Source: Rhizobium aethiopicum (lineage in GTDB: Bacteria; Pseudomonadota; Alphaproteobacteria; Rhizobiales; Rhizobiaceae). From it: a stretch of DNA of 64,000 bases. The position numbers and the translations under genes were made by a program. Location of the stretch: contig NZ_JACIFV010000006.1 in assembly GCF_014197535.1 (NCBI RefSeq), positions 62,001-126,000 on the forward strand, read 5' to 3'. The notes below the pieces were generated by a model that was not told the DNA's origin, ran no database searches, and saw only the letters and a list, made by a program, of their open reading frames with translations. This document shows positions 62,974 through 64,000 of the stretch, in pieces (within the stretch, counting starts at the first letter, position 1; each line of letters begins with the position of its first letter).

Positions 62974-63620
62974 TCCTCGCCATCCCAGATCAGCACCCGG
63001 ATCGGCGTCGGATCGAAGCCGTTGCAGGGATTGTTGATCTGCGGGCAGTTGGAGATGACGCAGAGCACCTCCATCTCCGCGACGAGTTCGATATAGTCGC
63101 CCGGCGCCGAAATACCGTCCACGATCGTCATTTCGCCATTCGGCTTGATCGGTACGTTCATGAAGAAATTGATGTTCGGCACGATGTCGCGCTTGCCCAT
63201 GCCGTGTTTGCTGACCTCGAGGACGAAGTTATCGCGGCAGGCATGCAGGTATTTCGTGCCATGGCCGAAGCGCACCGTATTGCTCTCGCAGGAGCAGGCG
63301 CCGGCCGAGGTGTCATGGCGGCCGCAGCTGTCGGCCGTCATGGTCAGCATGACATTGCCTTCATTCGACATGATTTTGGTGCCGATGCCGATATAGGCAG
63401 CACCCTGCATGCGCATCGTATCCTGATTGGAATAGCGCTCGGAGAAATCATCGGCACGGTAGAACAGCGTGTCGATCGCCTGCTGGCCAAGACTGTCCTC
63501 GATGCGGATCGTCTGGCCCTTGCGCACGACGCCGGACCATGGGGCTTCGGCCGCGATGAGATGATCCTGCGCGGCATTCTGCAGGCTGCGGGCAGGGGAG
63601 GTCTGGATGAAATCGGACAT
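62970..63620 (-). CDS. DUF1989 protein (urea-carboxylase-associated; carboxyguanidine deiminase subunit-like)
   Basis: The 216-residue DUF1989 protein has Cys/His-rich segments (MTADSCGRHDTSAGACSCES, CRDNFVLEVSKHGMGKRDIVPNINFFMNVPI, ISNCPQINNPCNGFDPTPI) that may bind metal. Paired DUF1989 proteins next to urea-type carboxylases have been shown to be carboxyguanidine deiminases (CgdA/CgdB), converting carboxyguanidine to allophanate. The assignment to A or B is not made here. Confidence 0.88.
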   Translation of the reverse strand: MSDFIQTSPARSLQNAAQDHLIAAEAPWSGVVRKGQTIRIEDSLGQQAIDTLFYRADDFSERYSNQDTMRMQGAAYIGIGTKIMSNEGNVMLTMTADSCGRHDTSAGACSCESNTVRFGHGTKYLHACRDNFVLEVSKHGMGKRDIVPNINFFMNVPIKPNGEMTIVDGISAPGDYIELVAEMEVLCVISNCPQINNPCNGFDPTPIRVLIWDGED

Positions 63621-63630
63621 CGCCTTCTCC

Positions 63631-64000
63631 TCAGGCCTGCATCAGGGCGTTGTTTTCGAAACCCCGCACGGCTTCGGCCGTTGCCGTGCGGCAAAGGTCG
63701 TCAGCAGCCGGGGCGGCTGCCCGGTAGCGGGTGATGACGACGGGCTTCGGCTGATAGGTGGGATCCGGGTCGAGCGGATGCGGGCAGGTGGAAAAGCCGA
63801 CCAGCATATCCATTTCAGCGCGCAGTTCGACATAATCGCCACTGTTCGAGCGCTTGCTCTGCCAGCCGAAACCTCCGCTCTCTGCAAGGCGGACGGGCGC
63901 GAAAAGATTGAGGATGCCGGGGATATCGCGCCTGTCGAGGCCGAGCTTGACGGCGACGAGGATCAGGTTGTCGCGGGTGTTGCGTGTCTTCTCGCCCGGA
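63631..64000 (-). CDS. Second DUF1989 protein, C-terminal part (runs off window)
   Basis: The last ~122 residues are visible: NTRDNLILVAVKLGLDRRDI, then PGILNLFAPVRL, RSNSGDYVELRAEMDMLVGF and STCPHPLDPDPT. It is homologous to the downstream DUF1989 protein and ends 10 bases before it. The pair is typical of carboxyguanidine deiminase. The 5' end, the operon promoter and any guanidine riboswitch would lie beyond the right edge. Confidence 0.88.
   Translation of the reverse strand, partial: PGEKTRNTRDNLILVAVKLGLDRRDIPGILNLFAPVRLAESGGFGWQSKRSNSGDYVELRAEMDMLVGFSTCPHPLDPDPTYQPKPVVITRYRAAAPAADDLCRTATAEAVRGFENNALMQA

Overview
The window looks like a replicon of a Rhizobium species of the R. leguminosarum/etli group, quite possibly a plasmid or chromid. 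It is GC-rich, with catabolic operons typical of Rhizobiales: pca regulator, hut, agp alpha-galactoside transport and biuret hydrolase. It also carries dispersed palindromic repeats of the type common in this group. No rRNA, tRNA, CRISPR array, transposase or replication gene was seen.

Layout. 0-1.6 kb: divergent pcaD (cut by the window edge) and pcaQ. 1.6-5.6 kb: an Xre/RES toxin-antitoxin pair, a hydrolase, a candidate small RNA with a strong terminator, a DUF899 gene behind three identical palindromes, and a DnaJ-domain gene. 5.7-20 kb: a complete histidine-degradation region, with hutI-hutH-hutG-hutU-hutD leftward and hutF plus a HutC-type repressor rightward. Next comes a second HutC-type repressor facing a polar amino-acid ABC transporter, whose operon ends in a second HutH-like gene that precisely lacks the Ala-Ser-Gly tripeptide needed to form the MIO cofactor. 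20-26.2 kb: PAP2 phosphatase, an FAD/GcvT-family demethylase-like protein, three small genes and a methyltransferase. 26.3-36.4 kb: the alpha-galactoside system agpT / agaL1-agpA-agpB-agpC-agpD-agaL2.

36.5-47.5 kb is different. Apart from an O-methyltransferase it holds very short genes (40-125 codons), gene relics and repeated segments. About 8.4 kb of it lies between two 469-bp direct copies of the 5' end of a prc-type protease gene. The left copy is a dead fragment and the right copy is the intact gene. Several of the small genes share upstream sequence.

49.7-64 kb is a nitrogen-scavenging cluster that converges on allophanate. The biuret hydrolase (biuH) can make allophanate from biuret. 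A carboxylase of the urea/guanidine type with two DUF1989 partners can make it from urea or guanidine. Allophanate hydrolase (atzF) finishes the job. A BMP-family ABC importer, a second cysteine hydrolase of unknown substrate (triuret and guanylurea are the candidates), a cupin and an FCD-GntR regulator with three repeated operator-like sequences complete the set. The DUF1989 operon continues past the right edge of the window.
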